Assembly (NCBI GenBank): GCA_021739695.1
Contig: JAIPBM010000004.1
Coordinates: 62,001-126,000 of the forward strand
Length of the DNA stretch: 64,000 bases
Source of the DNA: Flavobacteriales bacterium
Lineage (GTDB): Bacteria; Bacteroidota; Bacteroidia; UBA10329
Direction: 5' to 3'
Shown: positions 49,937 through 59,200 of the stretch, piece after piece
Layout of the letters: each line of letters begins with the position of its first letter
How positions within the stretch are numbered: position 1 is the stretch's first letter
Translations under genes and position numbers: made by a program
The notes under the pieces: model-generated
Seen by the model: only the letters and a program-made list of their open reading frames with translations
Database searches by the model: none
Told to the model about the DNA's origin: nothing

Positions 49937-50629
49937 TTACTTTTGGGCTGCCTTCTCAGCAGCTTTATCCTCGTCATAAATGGCGTTCAGCCCGGCCAAC
50001 ACATCACGTGTAATGTCCAAGGCCGGATCTCCAAGTAGAATGCCACCTGCTTCGCTCGAATAAGCAAGCACGTAGGTGAAACCGTAATCTTCGTTGTAGG
50101 TCTTCAAAAATGCCTTGATGTTGTCTTGCACTTCCTTCGTTCCCTTCAACTCCTTTTCCATCAATTTTTCCTGAAGCGATTGTTGCAACAGGCCAATTTC
50201 TTGGTCAGCTTCCTGAGAGAAAGCCTGCGCATTCTGCTGCAAACTTTGCAATTCTTGCATCTTATTGTTTCGCAAAACCTCGTTCATTCCCTGAGCGCGC
50301 TGCTCAAAATCGGCCGCTTTCGTCTGCAATTCTCTCGCCATCTGTTCCAGCTGATTTTGCAAAAGGTTCGAACGTTGCTCCACCTTGTTCTCGCTTTTCA
50401 TACGCTCAACTTCCAGATCAGACTTAATGTCGATGATCAGTTTGTAGCCATTCCAGATCGAATCCGTGTTCACGTAAGCAATTTTCAGCTTGCTCGAAAC
50501 GCTGTCGATCACCGCAGCATCCACCGAATTCTTACGGCCTTCAGGCCTGCGTCCCGAAAATTCGAAGTAAAACAACACGGCAATTGCAACGGCCAGAATC
50601 GCGTTTATCGCGAGCGAAAGATTTTTCAT
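49937..50629 (-). CDS. OmpH/Skp-like periplasmic chaperone with N-terminal anchor
   Basis: 230 residues. An N-terminal hydrophobic helix (about 5-25, uncleaved anchor or signal) precedes SKLKIAYVNTDSIWNGYKLIIDIKSDLE, the OmpH start motif (KIAYVN..(D/S)), and a long coiled coil (about 72-170) rich in Gln/Glu/Lys. The globular part resumes with YNEDYGFTYVLAYSSEAGGILLGDPALDITRDVLAGLNAIY, another OmpH hallmark. Such proteins chaperone outer-membrane proteins in the periplasm. Upstream are repeat sequences and pdhB; downstream are the UbiA and maf genes, with which it probably shares a transcript. The Lys/Ala/Glu tail is typical. Confidence 0.88.
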   Translation of the reverse strand: MKNLSLAINAILAVAIAVLFYFEFSGRRPEGRKNSVDAAVIDSVSSKLKIAYVNTDSIWNGYKLIIDIKSDLEVERMKSENKVEQRSNLLQNQLEQMARELQTKAADFEQRAQGMNEVLRNNKMQELQSLQQNAQAFSQEADQEIGLLQQSLQEKLMEKELKGTKEVQDNIKAFLKTYNEDYGFTYVLAYSSEAGGILLGDPALDITRDVLAGLNAIYDEDKAAEKAAQK

Positions 50630-50702
50630 AGGTCAAAATTTGAGCGGCAAAGGTAATCGTTACAGAATACAGATGGTTATTTGCAGCCTGCCCAAAGTTT
50701 AT

Positions 50703-50840
50703 CCTAGGGCGTTACCCTACGGGTCGGGCTGTCCGCTCTATCTTTTTCCGCAAACACCTATGTTCTCGAATGGTTGTACAGGAAAAAGGATGCTGCTTCC
50801 ATCCCTACAGTTTACCCTGAGCCAAGTCGAAGGGCCTGCT
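50703..50840 (+). repeat. Dispersed intergenic repeat, copy 3
   Basis: GTCGGGCTGTCCGCTCTATC and a TTTTTCC run are followed by AAAAAGGATGCTGCTTCCATC and CCCTACAG, then ACCCTGAGCCAAGTCGAAGG. It matches the copy at 16281-16470 in order and orientation. It occupies the gap between the OmpH-like gene start (50629) and the pdhB stop (50839) and meets the pdhB stop codon. The remaining 50630-50702 holds no identifiable feature. Confidence 0.78.
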
Positions 50841-51819
50841 ACTTCACGTATAGCACGTCTTTTACAGCCGCAATCGTATCTGCAACATTCGGTAGCCACT
50901 CTTCTACAAAAGCTGGAGCGTAAGCCAACGGAGTATCCTTACACGTAATGCGTTTCACAGGCGCATCCATATAATCGAACGCATCTTTCTGAACATTATA
51001 GGTCAGTTCGGATGAGATGGATGCCAATGGCCAAGCCTCTTCAACCACAACCATTCTGTTGGTCTTTTTCACAGACTCAATAATGGTCGCGTAATCAATT
51101 GGCCGAACGGTTCTCAGGTCAATTACTTCAGCTTCAATGCCGTCTTTCGCCAATTGTTCGGCAGCTTCCAACGCCACTTTCATGATCTTCCCGAAGGAAA
51201 CGATTGTTACATCTTTTCCCTTTCGCACCACATTTGCTTTGCCAATCGGAATCAGATATTCCCCTTCAGGAATCATCCCTTTATCGCCATACATCTGCTC
51301 ACTTTCCATAAAGATCACAGGGTCGTTATCGCGAATAGCCGATTTCAATAATCCTTTTGCATCAGCAGGATTGGAAGGAACAACCACCTTCAATCCAGGG
51401 CAGTTGGCGTACCAACTTTCAAAAGCTTGCGAGTGCTGCGCACCTAACTGTCCAGCAGAACCAGTTGGCCCACGGAAAACCATTGGCGCACCGAATTGCC
51501 CTGCAGACATGTGCAACATCTTTGCAGCTGAGTTGATCACTTGGTCAATTGCCACAAGTGAGAAATTGAAGGTCATGAATTCCACAATCGGACGAAGACC
51601 GTTCATGGCAGCGCCAACCGCAATGCCGGCAAAGCCAAGTTCTGCAATGGGCGTGTCAATCACTCGTTTCTCGCCAAACTCATCCAACATACCTTGACTT
51701 ACCTTGTAAGCGCCATTGTATTCGGCCACTTCTTCGCCAATCAAAAAGACGGTTTCGTCTCTTCTCATTTCCTCACTCATCGCTTCGCGAAGCGCTTCTC
51801 TGAACTGTACTTCTTTCAT
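50839..51819 (-). CDS. pdhB: Pyruvate dehydrogenase E1 component, beta subunit
   Basis: 326 residues. EVQFREALREAMSEEMRRDETVFLIGEEVAEYNGAYKVSQGMLDEFG, RVIDTPIAELGFAGIAVGAAMNGLRPIVEFM, AQHSQAFESWYANCPGLKVVVPSNPADAKGLLKSAIRD and VSFGKIMKVALEAAEQL are those of the E1-beta subunit of pyruvate dehydrogenase in its alpha2beta2 form. With E1-alpha and thiamine diphosphate it decarboxylates pyruvate to feed acetyl-CoA production. pdhA and pdhC are not adjacent, so the complex is encoded at separate sites. Normal length. Confidence 0.96.
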   Translation of the reverse strand: MKEVQFREALREAMSEEMRRDETVFLIGEEVAEYNGAYKVSQGMLDEFGEKRVIDTPIAELGFAGIAVGAAMNGLRPIVEFMTFNFSLVAIDQVINSAAKMLHMSAGQFGAPMVFRGPTGSAGQLGAQHSQAFESWYANCPGLKVVVPSNPADAKGLLKSAIRDNDPVIFMESEQMYGDKGMIPEGEYLIPIGKANVVRKGKDVTIVSFGKIMKVALEAAEQLAKDGIEAEVIDLRTVRPIDYATIIESVKKTNRMVVVEEAWPLASISSELTYNVQKDAFDYMDAPVKRITCKDTPLAYAPAFVEEWLPNVADTIAAVKDVLYVK

Positions 51820-51832
51820 GGTTTCAAATATA

Positions 51833-51874
51833 CGTAGAGTCGCAACGCATTGCGTCTTTGCTTCGACAACTACG
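51833..51874. repeat. Short palindromic repeat (GTAGAG..GCAACGCATTGCGTC type)
   Basis: CGTAG...CTACG ends enclose GAGTCGCAACGCATTGCGTC. The core (CGCAATGCGT/ACGCATTGCG) recurs at 52441-52474. It lies upstream of the pdhB start and downstream of the toxin gene. Confidence 0.6.
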
Positions 51875-51938
51875 GGCGCATTTTACTCGGACTCTGCCTG
51901 CTGTCGAAAATATCGGTCACAAGAATAATATCCTGTTC

Positions 51939-52175
51939 CTAGATCACTCGATAGATGATCTTAAAATGTCCGACAATTATTCTACGATGACCTAATTCAA
52001 GTTCGTCCAAAATAGGTTCAAGTTGTCCAACGTTCGGGTTTTCTGCCAATTTATTGGTCGAACGGATTACGGTTTCTCCTACTTCCAGACAAAGGTGCTC
52101 GGGATGTTTCTTTCGCATGAAATTCAAACCACGCTCTAGATTTGTCAGCGCAGTTTCGGTGATCACCACCTTCAC
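51939..52175 (-). CDS. RelE/ParE-family toxin
   Basis: 78 residues: KVVITETALTNLERGLNFMRKKHPEHLCLEVGETVIRSTNKLAENPNVGQLEPILDELELGHRRIIVGHFKIIYRVI fits the RelE/ParE fold (helical hairpin then beta-sheet ending HFKIIYRV). Members either cleave mRNA on the ribosome (RelE) or inhibit gyrase (ParE); which applies is not visible. Its start overlaps the antitoxin stop by 4 bases (ATGA), the usual antitoxin-first order. Compact chromosomal module between pdhB and lpxB, flanked by small palindromic repeats. Confidence 0.87.
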   Translation of the reverse strand: MKVVITETALTNLERGLNFMRKKHPEHLCLEVGETVIRSTNKLAENPNVGQLEPILDELELGHRRIIVGHFKIIYRVI

Positions 52176-52408
52176 TTCTTAAGTCGTTTGGTCAATTTAT
52201 CCAATGCTTCCTCGGGCGAATAGGTTTTGCCCTCTTCAAAGTCTGCCTCTGATTGCTTGGCGTAATGGATTCGTTCTTCCGCGAAAGCGCTCAATCTCGA
52301 ATTTCTTTCCTGATAATGGAGAAGACTTTTGAACGCAGAAATCAAATCAGGATCATTTACCTTATCCAGTTCACTCTTTATCCAATTGATGTCCGCTTTA
52401 ATACTCAT
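52172..52408 (-). CDS. Antitoxin of the RelE/ParE module
   Basis: 78 residues, highly charged and helical (SIKADINWIKSELDKVNDPDLISAFKSLLHYQERN...AEERIHYAKQSEADFEEGKTYSPEEALDKLTKRLKK). The final EEGKTYSPEEALDKLTKRLKK segment is the toxin-wrapping tail expected of antitoxins paired with RelE/ParE toxins. No clear DNA-binding motif at the N-terminus, but such domains are often unrecognisable. It precedes the toxin with a 4-base overlap. Identification is by size, position and tail pattern. Confidence 0.82.
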   Translation of the reverse strand: MSIKADINWIKSELDKVNDPDLISAFKSLLHYQERNSRLSAFAEERIHYAKQSEADFEEGKTYSPEEALDKLTKRLKK

Positions 52409-52440
52409 GGCAATTTGAATGTTATTTCAAAGATAATCAA

Positions 52441-52474
52441 CCTGTAGAGACGCAATGCGTTTGGAGGCTACAGG
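52441..52474. repeat. Short palindromic repeat that supplies the lpxB stop
   Basis: CCTGTAG...CTACAGG terminal arms and an internal GAGACGCAATGCGT core, related to the element at 51833-51874. The lpxB stop codon (TAG at 52468-52470) and its last codons lie within the right arm. Confidence 0.65.
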
Positions 52475-53553
52475 TCATTCACGATTGACTTCGCTGCCCG
52501 TTTAGAAGCGCCACCGCTTCCAAGTGCATTCCAAAGATTATCGTAATCCTTCTGCATCGCTGCTTGGGCTTTCTCATCATTCAACAGCCTCTTCAATTCA
52601 GCAACAATTGCATCTGTGTTTAGTTCCGATTGAATCAATTCCTTCACCGCAGGTTTATCCAGAATCAAATTCACCAACGAGATGTATGGCACCTTTATCA
52701 AACTCCGTGCAATGCGCACCGAAATGCCACTCGCTTTGTAGCAGACAACTTGCGGCACTTTCAGAAGTCCTGTTTCCAGTGTAGCTGTGCCTGAAGCAAC
52801 TAGCGCAGCTTTGGATCGCGCAAGCAACTTGTATGTTCCATCTTCAAAAACCTTCGCATTCCCCAAATTGAAACGCGATTGATAGAACGCGGCCGTCCTT
52901 CCCGGTGCCTTACCGATCATGAAATGATAATCAGGAAAGTGTTCCATCACGGCCAACATTTCTGGCAGAATGTGTTTGATCTCCTGTTCCCGAGAACCAG
53001 GCAAGAGCGCAATCACCTTTTCTTTTCGAATTTCGAGTTTCTGATTTCGTGCTTCTATCTCATCAATCAATGGATGTCCAACAAAATCAACGTCCATTCC
53101 ATGCTTCACGAAGAATTCCTTCTCAAATGGAAGAATCACCATCAATCGGTCAATGTTTTTCTTCATTTGTTTCACACGACTTTCTTTCCAAGCCCAAACC
53201 TGTGGCGAGATGTAATAGAAAACCTTGATGCCGCGCTGTTTGGCCCATTTCGCCATTCGCAGATTGAAACCCGGATAATCGATTAGAATAATCGCATCTG
53301 GCTTGTTTTCCGTCAACGCTTTCTTGCAGATCTTGAAATTCTCTCGAACGGTTCCAAGGTTCTGAACCACCTCCAAAAAGCCCATGAAGTTGAGCTTTTC
53401 CAAAGGACGAATCACCTTCATTCCTTCAGCTTCCAATCGCTGCCCGCCAAAGCCTTCAAAATGCGCATTGGGCGCAATCTGCTTAATAGCCTTCACAAGA
53501 TTGGCTCCGTGCATATCGCCCGAAGCCTCACCAGCTATGACAAAAAACTTCAT
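52468..53553 (-). CDS. lpxB: Lipid-A-disaccharide synthase
   Basis: 361 residues. KFFVIAGEASGDMHGANLVKAI, FEGFGGQRLEAEGMKVIRPLEKLNFMGFLEVVQNLGTVRENFK, IDYPGFNLRMAKWAKQRGIKVFYYISPQVWAWKESRV, VIALLPGSREQEI and LVASGTATLETGLLKVPQVVCYKAS are clear LpxB features. It makes the beta-1,6 disaccharide precursor of lipid A at the inner-membrane surface. Start overlaps the small membrane protein stop by 4 bases (ATGA); surE lies further upstream on the same strand. Its stop is supplied by a palindromic repeat. Complete and functional by sequence. Confidence 0.96.
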   Translation of the reverse strand: MKFFVIAGEASGDMHGANLVKAIKQIAPNAHFEGFGGQRLEAEGMKVIRPLEKLNFMGFLEVVQNLGTVRENFKICKKALTENKPDAIILIDYPGFNLRMAKWAKQRGIKVFYYISPQVWAWKESRVKQMKKNIDRLMVILPFEKEFFVKHGMDVDFVGHPLIDEIEARNQKLEIRKEKVIALLPGSREQEIKHILPEMLAVMEHFPDYHFMIGKAPGRTAAFYQSRFNLGNAKVFEDGTYKLLARSKAALVASGTATLETGLLKVPQVVCYKASGISVRIARSLIKVPYISLVNLILDKPAVKELIQSELNTDAIVAELKRLLNDEKAQAAMQKDYDNLWNALGSGGASKRAAKSIVNDL

Positions 53554-53840
53554 AGAATGAAGAACTTCAAAATGACGATGACGAAACCGTAAAGAAACGT
53601 GGCCATGATCACTCCGCGAGCCGAAACATCCAATTTCAAACGGTAGAAAAGGAAGAAAGCTCCTAAGTTTCCTAGTAGTCCGATTGAAATCAATCCTGGT
53701 AGATTGTTGCTTTCAACCATCACTTCGTAAAACCCGTTCAGGCTAGTGTGTCCGAACTGAAACTTCCAAAAACCTAGCATTACAATCAGTGGAGCGATGA
53801 ATCCAATGATCAATCCTAATATGGTGCTGTCTTTTTTCAT
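53550..53840 (-). CDS. Small three-helix membrane protein
   Basis: 96 residues, three membrane helices (about 8-25, 46-62, 75-94) with a short periplasmic FQFGHTSLNGFYEVMVESNN loop. I do not recognise a named family. It is located between surE and lpxB and overlaps lpxB by 4 bases (ATGA), so the two are translationally coupled. A small membrane protein at this position is, from memory, a common arrangement in Bacteroidota. A palindromic repeat at 53854-53924 separates it from surE. Function unknown; link to lipid A biosynthesis is inferred only from position. Confidence 0.8.
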   Translation of the reverse strand: MKKDSTILGLIIGFIAPLIVMLGFWKFQFGHTSLNGFYEVMVESNNLPGLISIGLLGNLGAFFLFYRLKLDVSARGVIMATFLYGFVIVILKFFIL

Positions 53841-53853
53841 TTTCTGTTTAGTT

Positions 53854-53924
53854 CGTCATTGCGAAGGAGGAACGACTGAAGCAATCTTTTAACTAGAGAT
53901 TGCCGCGCTTCGCTCGCAATGACG
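53854..53924. repeat. Palindromic REP-like repeat (intergenic copy)
   Basis: CGTCATTGCGA...TCGCAATGACG are perfect 11-base inverted ends. Inside, GAAGGAGGAACGACTGAAGC, AATCT and AGATTGC match the element inserted in the GT-C gene at 39795-39895. It is 71 bases long, between surE and the small membrane protein gene. Such elements are widespread in Bacteroidota. Confidence 0.85.
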
Positions 53925-53937
53925 GTCAACTTAGTGT

Positions 53938-54717
53938 TCATCCCAGATCCCAATCATTCAAACGAGGCATGGCGTGGTGTGCGGTCAGATCAAACTGAAC
54001 CGGAACAGCAGAAACATAGCCATTGTTGAGCGCCCAAACATCGGTATCAGCGCCTTTATCATAGTTTGCAAACGCACCTGTTAGCCAATAGTATTTACGT
54101 CCGTGCGGATCGAGGCGTTCGTCAAATTCTTCTTCCCATTTGGCATTTGCCTGTCGGCAGATCTTCACACCTTTTATCTGATCTAATGGTAAATCCGGAA
54201 TGTTCACATTCAGCAGCGTTCCAGTTGGCATTCCAAAATGAAGCATGTTCTTGATGATCATCTTCACAAAATGCTTCGATGCTGTAAAATCAGCATCCAA
54301 CGCGTAATTCAGAAGTGAAAATCCTACGGATGGAATTCCCTCAATCGCACCTTCCATTGCTGCCGACATGGTTCCACTGTAGATCACATTGATGGAGTGA
54401 TTCGCTCCATGATTGATGCCCGAAATCACAAGATCAGGCTTTCGGTGTAGGATCTTGTCAATCGCGATCTTCACACAATCAACAGGCGTTCCGCTGCATT
54501 GGTAGCCAATGCTTTCTCCGTGATATTCCACTTTATCTAAACGCAAAGGTTTGTTTAACGTGATGGCGTGTCCCATTCCGCTCTGTGGACTGTCTGGCGC
54601 TACCACAACCACTTCAGCCAGTTCCTGCGCAGCTGCCACCATCGCCTGAATGCCCGGTGCAGTTATTCCATCATCATTCACGGCAAGTATCAGAGGTCGC
54701 GTCTTTGTCATCTTCAA
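53938..54717 (-). CDS. surE: 5'-nucleotidase SurE
   Basis: 259 residues. LILAVNDDGITAPGI (metal-binding Asp pair), VVVVAPDSPQSGMGHAIT (Ser ligand), CSGTPVDCVKIAI, PDLVISGINHGANHSINVIYSGTMSAAMEGAI (Asn ligand) and LLNVNIPDLP identify SurE. It dephosphorylates nucleoside monophosphates in the cytoplasm and often lies near lpxB in Bacteroidota, as here. Starts with MKM; the second Met at 54711 is also possible. Downstream is a palindromic repeat and then the small membrane protein and lpxB genes. Confidence 0.95.
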   Translation of the reverse strand: MKMTKTRPLILAVNDDGITAPGIQAMVAAAQELAEVVVVAPDSPQSGMGHAITLNKPLRLDKVEYHGESIGYQCSGTPVDCVKIAIDKILHRKPDLVISGINHGANHSINVIYSGTMSAAMEGAIEGIPSVGFSLLNYALDADFTASKHFVKMIIKNMLHFGMPTGTLLNVNIPDLPLDQIKGVKICRQANAKWEEEFDERLDPHGRKYYWLTGAFANYDKGADTDVWALNNGYVSAVPVQFDLTAHHAMPRLNDWDLG

Positions 54718-54780
54718 TAATTTGAAGCAAAGCTAATTATCTGAAATAGCTATTGCTTGATGTGACTTATTGATAACACA

Positions 54781-54805
54781 ACGGGCCGCAAAATGTGCGG
54801 CCCGT
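54781..54805. other. Perfect hairpin downstream of hsp20
   Basis: ACGGGCCGCA-AAATG-TGCGGCCCGT, a perfect 10-bp G/C-rich stem, 29 bases beyond the hsp20 stop. No T-tract follows on either strand, so it may terminate weakly or protect RNA ends. Confidence 0.6.
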
Positions 54806-54834
54806 GCTGACGATATAGAGAAAGGAGAGGGGAA

Positions 54835-55257
54835 TTATCCCACTTTGATCTCCTTGAGTTTCTTCACCTCATTCGCCACTTTCGGAAGGTCGATTCTCAA
54901 GATGCCGTCTTCGTACTTAGCATCAATCTTATCTACATCCACCATTCCGTTCAGGTTGAAACTTCGCTTGAAGTTTCCGCTTCTGAACTCACGTTTCACG
55001 TAGTTCTCTTTTGTCTCTTCGTTCTCAACTTTAACCTCTCCAGAAATGGTCAAGGTGTCATCTTCTACAGCCACATTGATGTTCTCTTTCTTGTAGCCTG
55101 GAGCAGAAAGCTCTACGTGATACTTGGTTTCTTCTTCCTTAATGTTGGCCGCTGGAACCCATTCGGTTGTGTTGTTGGTTCCTGGCCATTCTTTCCAAAA
55201 TTCATCGAAGATGGATGGAAACGTACTGTTCGGTTTTCTAACTTTTACGAGTGTCAT
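54835..55257 (-). CDS. Small heat-shock protein Hsp20/alpha-crystallin
   Basis: 140 residues from the ATG at 55257; upstream in-frame sequence lacks family resemblance. The alpha-crystallin domain occupies about 35-135: VPAANIKEEETKYHVELSAPGYKKENINVAVEDDTLTISGEVK, YVKREFRSGNFKRSFNLNG and KYEDGILRIDLPK. The N-terminal arm (FPSIFDEFWKEW) and short tail (LKEIKVG) are usual. It holds unfolding proteins in a refoldable state. Monocistronic. No sigma-32-type or CIRCE site is visible upstream in 55258-55340. Confidence 0.94.
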   Translation of the reverse strand: MTLVKVRKPNSTFPSIFDEFWKEWPGTNNTTEWVPAANIKEEETKYHVELSAPGYKKENINVAVEDDTLTISGEVKVENEETKENYVKREFRSGNFKRSFNLNGMVDVDKIDAKYEDGILRIDLPKVANEVKKLKEIKVG

Positions 55258-55507
55258 GATATGTTGTTTTTTAAGGTTATCGTTTCCATCCACTTTTCGA
55301 ATTCTGTGCCAGTGCCCGAAAAGGATCACTTTGCTGTCATAATGGCGCTTTCAGAGCTTTACGCCTGTCATTGTTTCCGATTTATACTGAATATTTAACA
55401 GATGGCAGCGCACAATTATGTCAATTAGTGGTTATAGCTTTGTGCCACATTAAGTGGTACAGCAATTGACTACCGCAACACAACTAAAACACTAAAAAAG
55501 AAACACC

Positions 55508-56209
55508 ATGTTTGGATTTGATCCCATCCTCTTAGGTCTCGTGATCGTATTCGCGATCATCGGATTTGCCGTAAGCAGACGCTTGAAGTCTGTATTTGAA
55601 GAATATTCGAAGATGCCCTTGAGTTCTGGAATGACCGGAGCGCAGGTGGCAGAGAAGATGCTTCGTGATAATAACATCTATGATGTGAAGATAGAAAGCG
55701 TACCCGGTAAGTTGACCGACCACTACAATCCGGCCAACAAAACGGTGAACCTGAGCCCTGAAGTTTATTCTGGAAGAAACGTTTCTGCAGCAGCTGTTGC
55801 CGCTCACGAATGCGGCCACGCGGTGCAGCATGCCGTTGAATATCCTTGGCTGCAAATGCGTTCTACCTTGGTACCAATCGTCAATTTCAGTTCACGTGCT
55901 TTGAACTTCGTTTACATCGCCATGTTCATCTTGGCCTTTGTTGCCAATCTTTATAAAGAGATGTTACTGCTGATCATAATTTTCCAAACGGCCATCACGC
56001 TATTCTCAGTGATTACGCTTCCTGTAGAAATGGACGCAAGTAACCGAGCGCTGGTTTGGTTGAACAACAGCAACATCACACGCGGCAAGGAACACGAAGC
56101 AGCTACCACTGCGCTGAATTGGGCCGGTAGAACCTACATCGTTGCTGCCTTGGCTTCTATCACTACGCTCCTTTATTACGTTATGCGTTACATGGGAAGT
56201 AGAGATTGA
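55508..56209 (+). CDS. Membrane zinc metallopeptidase, YugP family
   Basis: 233 residues with an N-terminal helix (about 3-20) and three C-terminal helices (about 125-200). The catalytic motif HECGHAVQ (in AAAVAAHECGHAVQHAVEYPWL) is HExxH, and DASNRALVWL is a conserved downstream segment that may carry a third ligand. LTDHYNPANKTVNLSPEVY is also typical of the family (DUF, formerly 'neutral zinc metallopeptidase'). TAGCTTTG at 55435-55442 is a candidate -7 box. Convergent with the ABC-M1 gene across a bidirectional terminator. Confidence 0.92.
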   Translation: MFGFDPILLGLVIVFAIIGFAVSRRLKSVFEEYSKMPLSSGMTGAQVAEKMLRDNNIYDVKIESVPGKLTDHYNPANKTVNLSPEVYSGRNVSAAAVAAHECGHAVQHAVEYPWLQMRSTLVPIVNFSSRALNFVYIAMFILAFVANLYKEMLLLIIIFQTAITLFSVITLPVEMDASNRALVWLNNSNITRGKEHEAATTALNWAGRTYIVAALASITTLLYYVMRYMGSRD

Positions 56210-56233
56210 TTCTCTGTTTTCATTACTAAAACA

Positions 56234-56272
56234 AAAACGCCCCAACAAATTCATCGTTGGGGCGTTTTCTTT
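56234..56272. terminator. Bidirectional terminator after the YugP-like gene
   Basis: AAAACGCCCCAAC-AAATTCATC-GTTGGGGCGTTTT with T-tract on the plus side and T-rich minus side. It lies between the convergent stops at 56209 and 56292. Confidence 0.93.
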
Positions 56273-56291
56273 TATCGCAGATTGTGCTAAG

Positions 56292-59200
56292 CTATTCAAC
56301 CGACACAACCTTGATGTTGTCGTCAAACACACGGTCAATCAATAACCTACGTGGGTCGATGGCCGCTTTGGCCGGAATCGTATCCAATGTGACGGTAAAC
56401 GTCATTTCTGGCTGATCGATCTTCACGCGTTCCTGATAGATCAACTGCTCTTCATCGCCATCAAGCACACCGATATCCACCCAATCGTTCATCGGGAATT
56501 TGGTCTCGTTACCCATGGTATCGGCCCTCATTTTTACCGATTCGATCTTCATCGTCAGTTCATACTTGCCGTTATCCAACTTCTTGTAACTCGCTTCCTT
56601 CATGCGATTATCGTAAAGCGTGATCTCCTTGAACCAGTCGTTGATCAGGTACTTCAAGGTATCTGGCACTTGAGGTTCCAAATGCTTGAGGAAATCCAAC
56701 GAAGAAGAGTAGGGCGGGCCTACATATTTAAACTCATCCAAGTAGTTTCGCATGGCCAAATTCACCTTGTCTTCGCCAATATAATCCTGCAAGGCAAAAA
56801 GGATGAGACTTCCTTTTCCGTAATGGATGTGCGGCTGATTTTCGACCTTATACAACGGAACTTCTTTGTCTATTTCCTGACCTCTCCCACCTAAATAACG
56901 CTCGTGGTTGTATTTCAGGAATTCCCGCATTTTCATCGGGTCGCTGTTCGCGTTTTTCATGGTCATAAGCGATGAATATTCGGCAAAGCTTTCGCTCATC
57001 ATCGTTCCGCCCTGCATGTTGGCGCCTACTACTTGATGTGCCCACCACTGATGCGCCATTTCGTGCGCAATCACGGCATCAATCACGTTATTGTCGCCTT
57101 CATCTTCTAAGTTGATTACGAAACCAAAGGCCTCAGAATATGGCATTGTTCCCGGAAATGCCTGTGCAAACGTGGCGTAGCGCGGAAACTCAATAATGCG
57201 GCATTGCTTGTGGTAATACGGCCCGAAGTGCTCGGTGTAGTAGCTCAACGAACGTTCCATCGCGGCCAGCATCATATCAATGTTGACGCTGTGCTTGGCA
57301 TCGTAATACACTTCCAGATCAATGCCATTCCATTTCTTCCGCGCTACTTCATATCTGGCAGAAATGAACGAATAGAAATTCTGCGAAGGATGATCCACCA
57401 CATAGTGATAGTAGTTGCGGCCATTCTCCTGCCATTCCTTTACCAAGGTTCCCGGAGAGATGGCAATCTGATCGCCAGCTGTGGAAATGATGGTTTCCAC
57501 ATTGATGAAATCGGCTCTTCCGTTGGTCAAGTAATTCGATTGACAGACATCGCTGCAATTGGCATCCAACTCAGGCATGCGGTCTTTTTGCGGCAGCCCG
57601 TACTTTTTACGTGCGTTCTTGTCGCTCAATTCGCTGTCTGGATTGTAACCAAGCGAAGGAAGAATCTGGAAGTTATTGAGGAACGTTCCATTCTCAATTA
57701 CGCTGGTCGTGCTCGTTTCGTTTTCAAATCCTTTCGGGATATAATCGGTCTGAATGTGCGCCAGCATGCTATCACCCGGAAGCAGTGCCGGACTCAGCTG
57801 ATAGATCATCCAACCAAGTTCCTTGTCTTCGTAAACCAACGTAGCATTCGGAAGATCGAACTGCGGATTCCAGGTCTTGTCGATGTTGAAATGCAAAGAA
57901 TCGATCGGAGAATCGGTCTCATTCTTCAGAATCATATCAGCCTTTACGTGCACCGTTCGTTCGTACGGGAAGATGTCGATGTTGTATTTCACGTTCTTCA
58001 CCTTCGGCAACCCAACGTGCTCATACTTCTTGTATTTCTTCTCAAACTCAGCAGTAAGCAATTCCAGTTCATCAGACGTTTTGTATTCATTCAACACCTG
58101 CGTGTTGTAATAAACGAAGCCTGCCACGCCCAACCAAGCCACCACAAATACGGCAGTCAGCGTTTTGGCGCCCTTGCTCATTTTCCTGCTGGCGTGCATC
58201 ACGCGCTCTTTGAACGTACCTGCTGCTCCGCGAGTCCAAAGGGCCGCAGCGATCATGATGCAGATGAGCGCAAAAAAGAACCAATAGAGATTGAACCACA
58301 AATTGCCAACCATGCCCGAACCGAAGCCGTTCATATCGGAGTACATGGTGGATGGTCCAGCACCAATTGAGAGCATATTGCTTTGGATATCCAATGCCAT
58401 CAATACAAAATTCCATAAGAACAGGATGAGGATGGACACGAAATACCCTACATACTTGTTGTTTGCCAATACTTGTATCATGATCATCACCGCGCTCCAG
58501 ATCACGTAAATGGGAAAGGAGGAAGAGAAGAAATCGATGAGATAAACCGACAATTCGATGCGTGTGTAGCCGTTTGCCAATTGATAAATGATGCCGCACA
58601 GAATGAAAAACAGGTGCAGCACCGTAGTTAGCGTAATCAGCGAAAGCATCTTTGCTGCCAGCGAAATGGCCGAACCATGAGGCGTGGCGTCAATCACTTC
58701 GTGAATCTTCGAATCGCGGTCTCGCCAAACCAATTCTCCACTGAAAAACACTAGAATAATGATGATGAAAATGCCTGAAGCTTCGCTGATCAGATCCATC
58801 ATTTTGTAGGTAAGCGGATACGATTGCAGTCCGTAATACTCGAAACCGCCCGCCAAATTGGCCAACAGAATGATGATGCTGAAAAGGAAAAGAATCTTAA
58901 ACGTGACGCTTTTCGAAATGCTCAATACGTTGGTGTAAAAGAAACTTCTGAACTGCGACCAGCCCGCATTTTCACTGAACACCGGCTGCACTTTCGGTTT
59001 GGCCAAGGTTGCTTGGGCCGAAGCCTTTTCCGCTTTCGGAGCTTTCACCTTCTTGTTCTTTTCCATAAAGGAGAAGCCCCAATAAGAAACACCTAATATG
59101 ACCGAACCCACCGCAATCCACAGCAAACGGTTCAGCAGCAGAATGCCCGAAAGTGTTGGGCTCAGCGTGTTCTTTTCAATTGGCGTGTAGTATTTGGCGT

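Noticed and set aside
54781-54805. Intrinsic terminator
   Set aside because: Perfect stem but no T-tract on either strand; listed only as a hairpin.
57204-58370. 388-codon open frame antisense to the ABC-M1 gene
   Set aside because: The opposite strand has unmistakable M1 and permease motifs; the antisense frame shows no domain.
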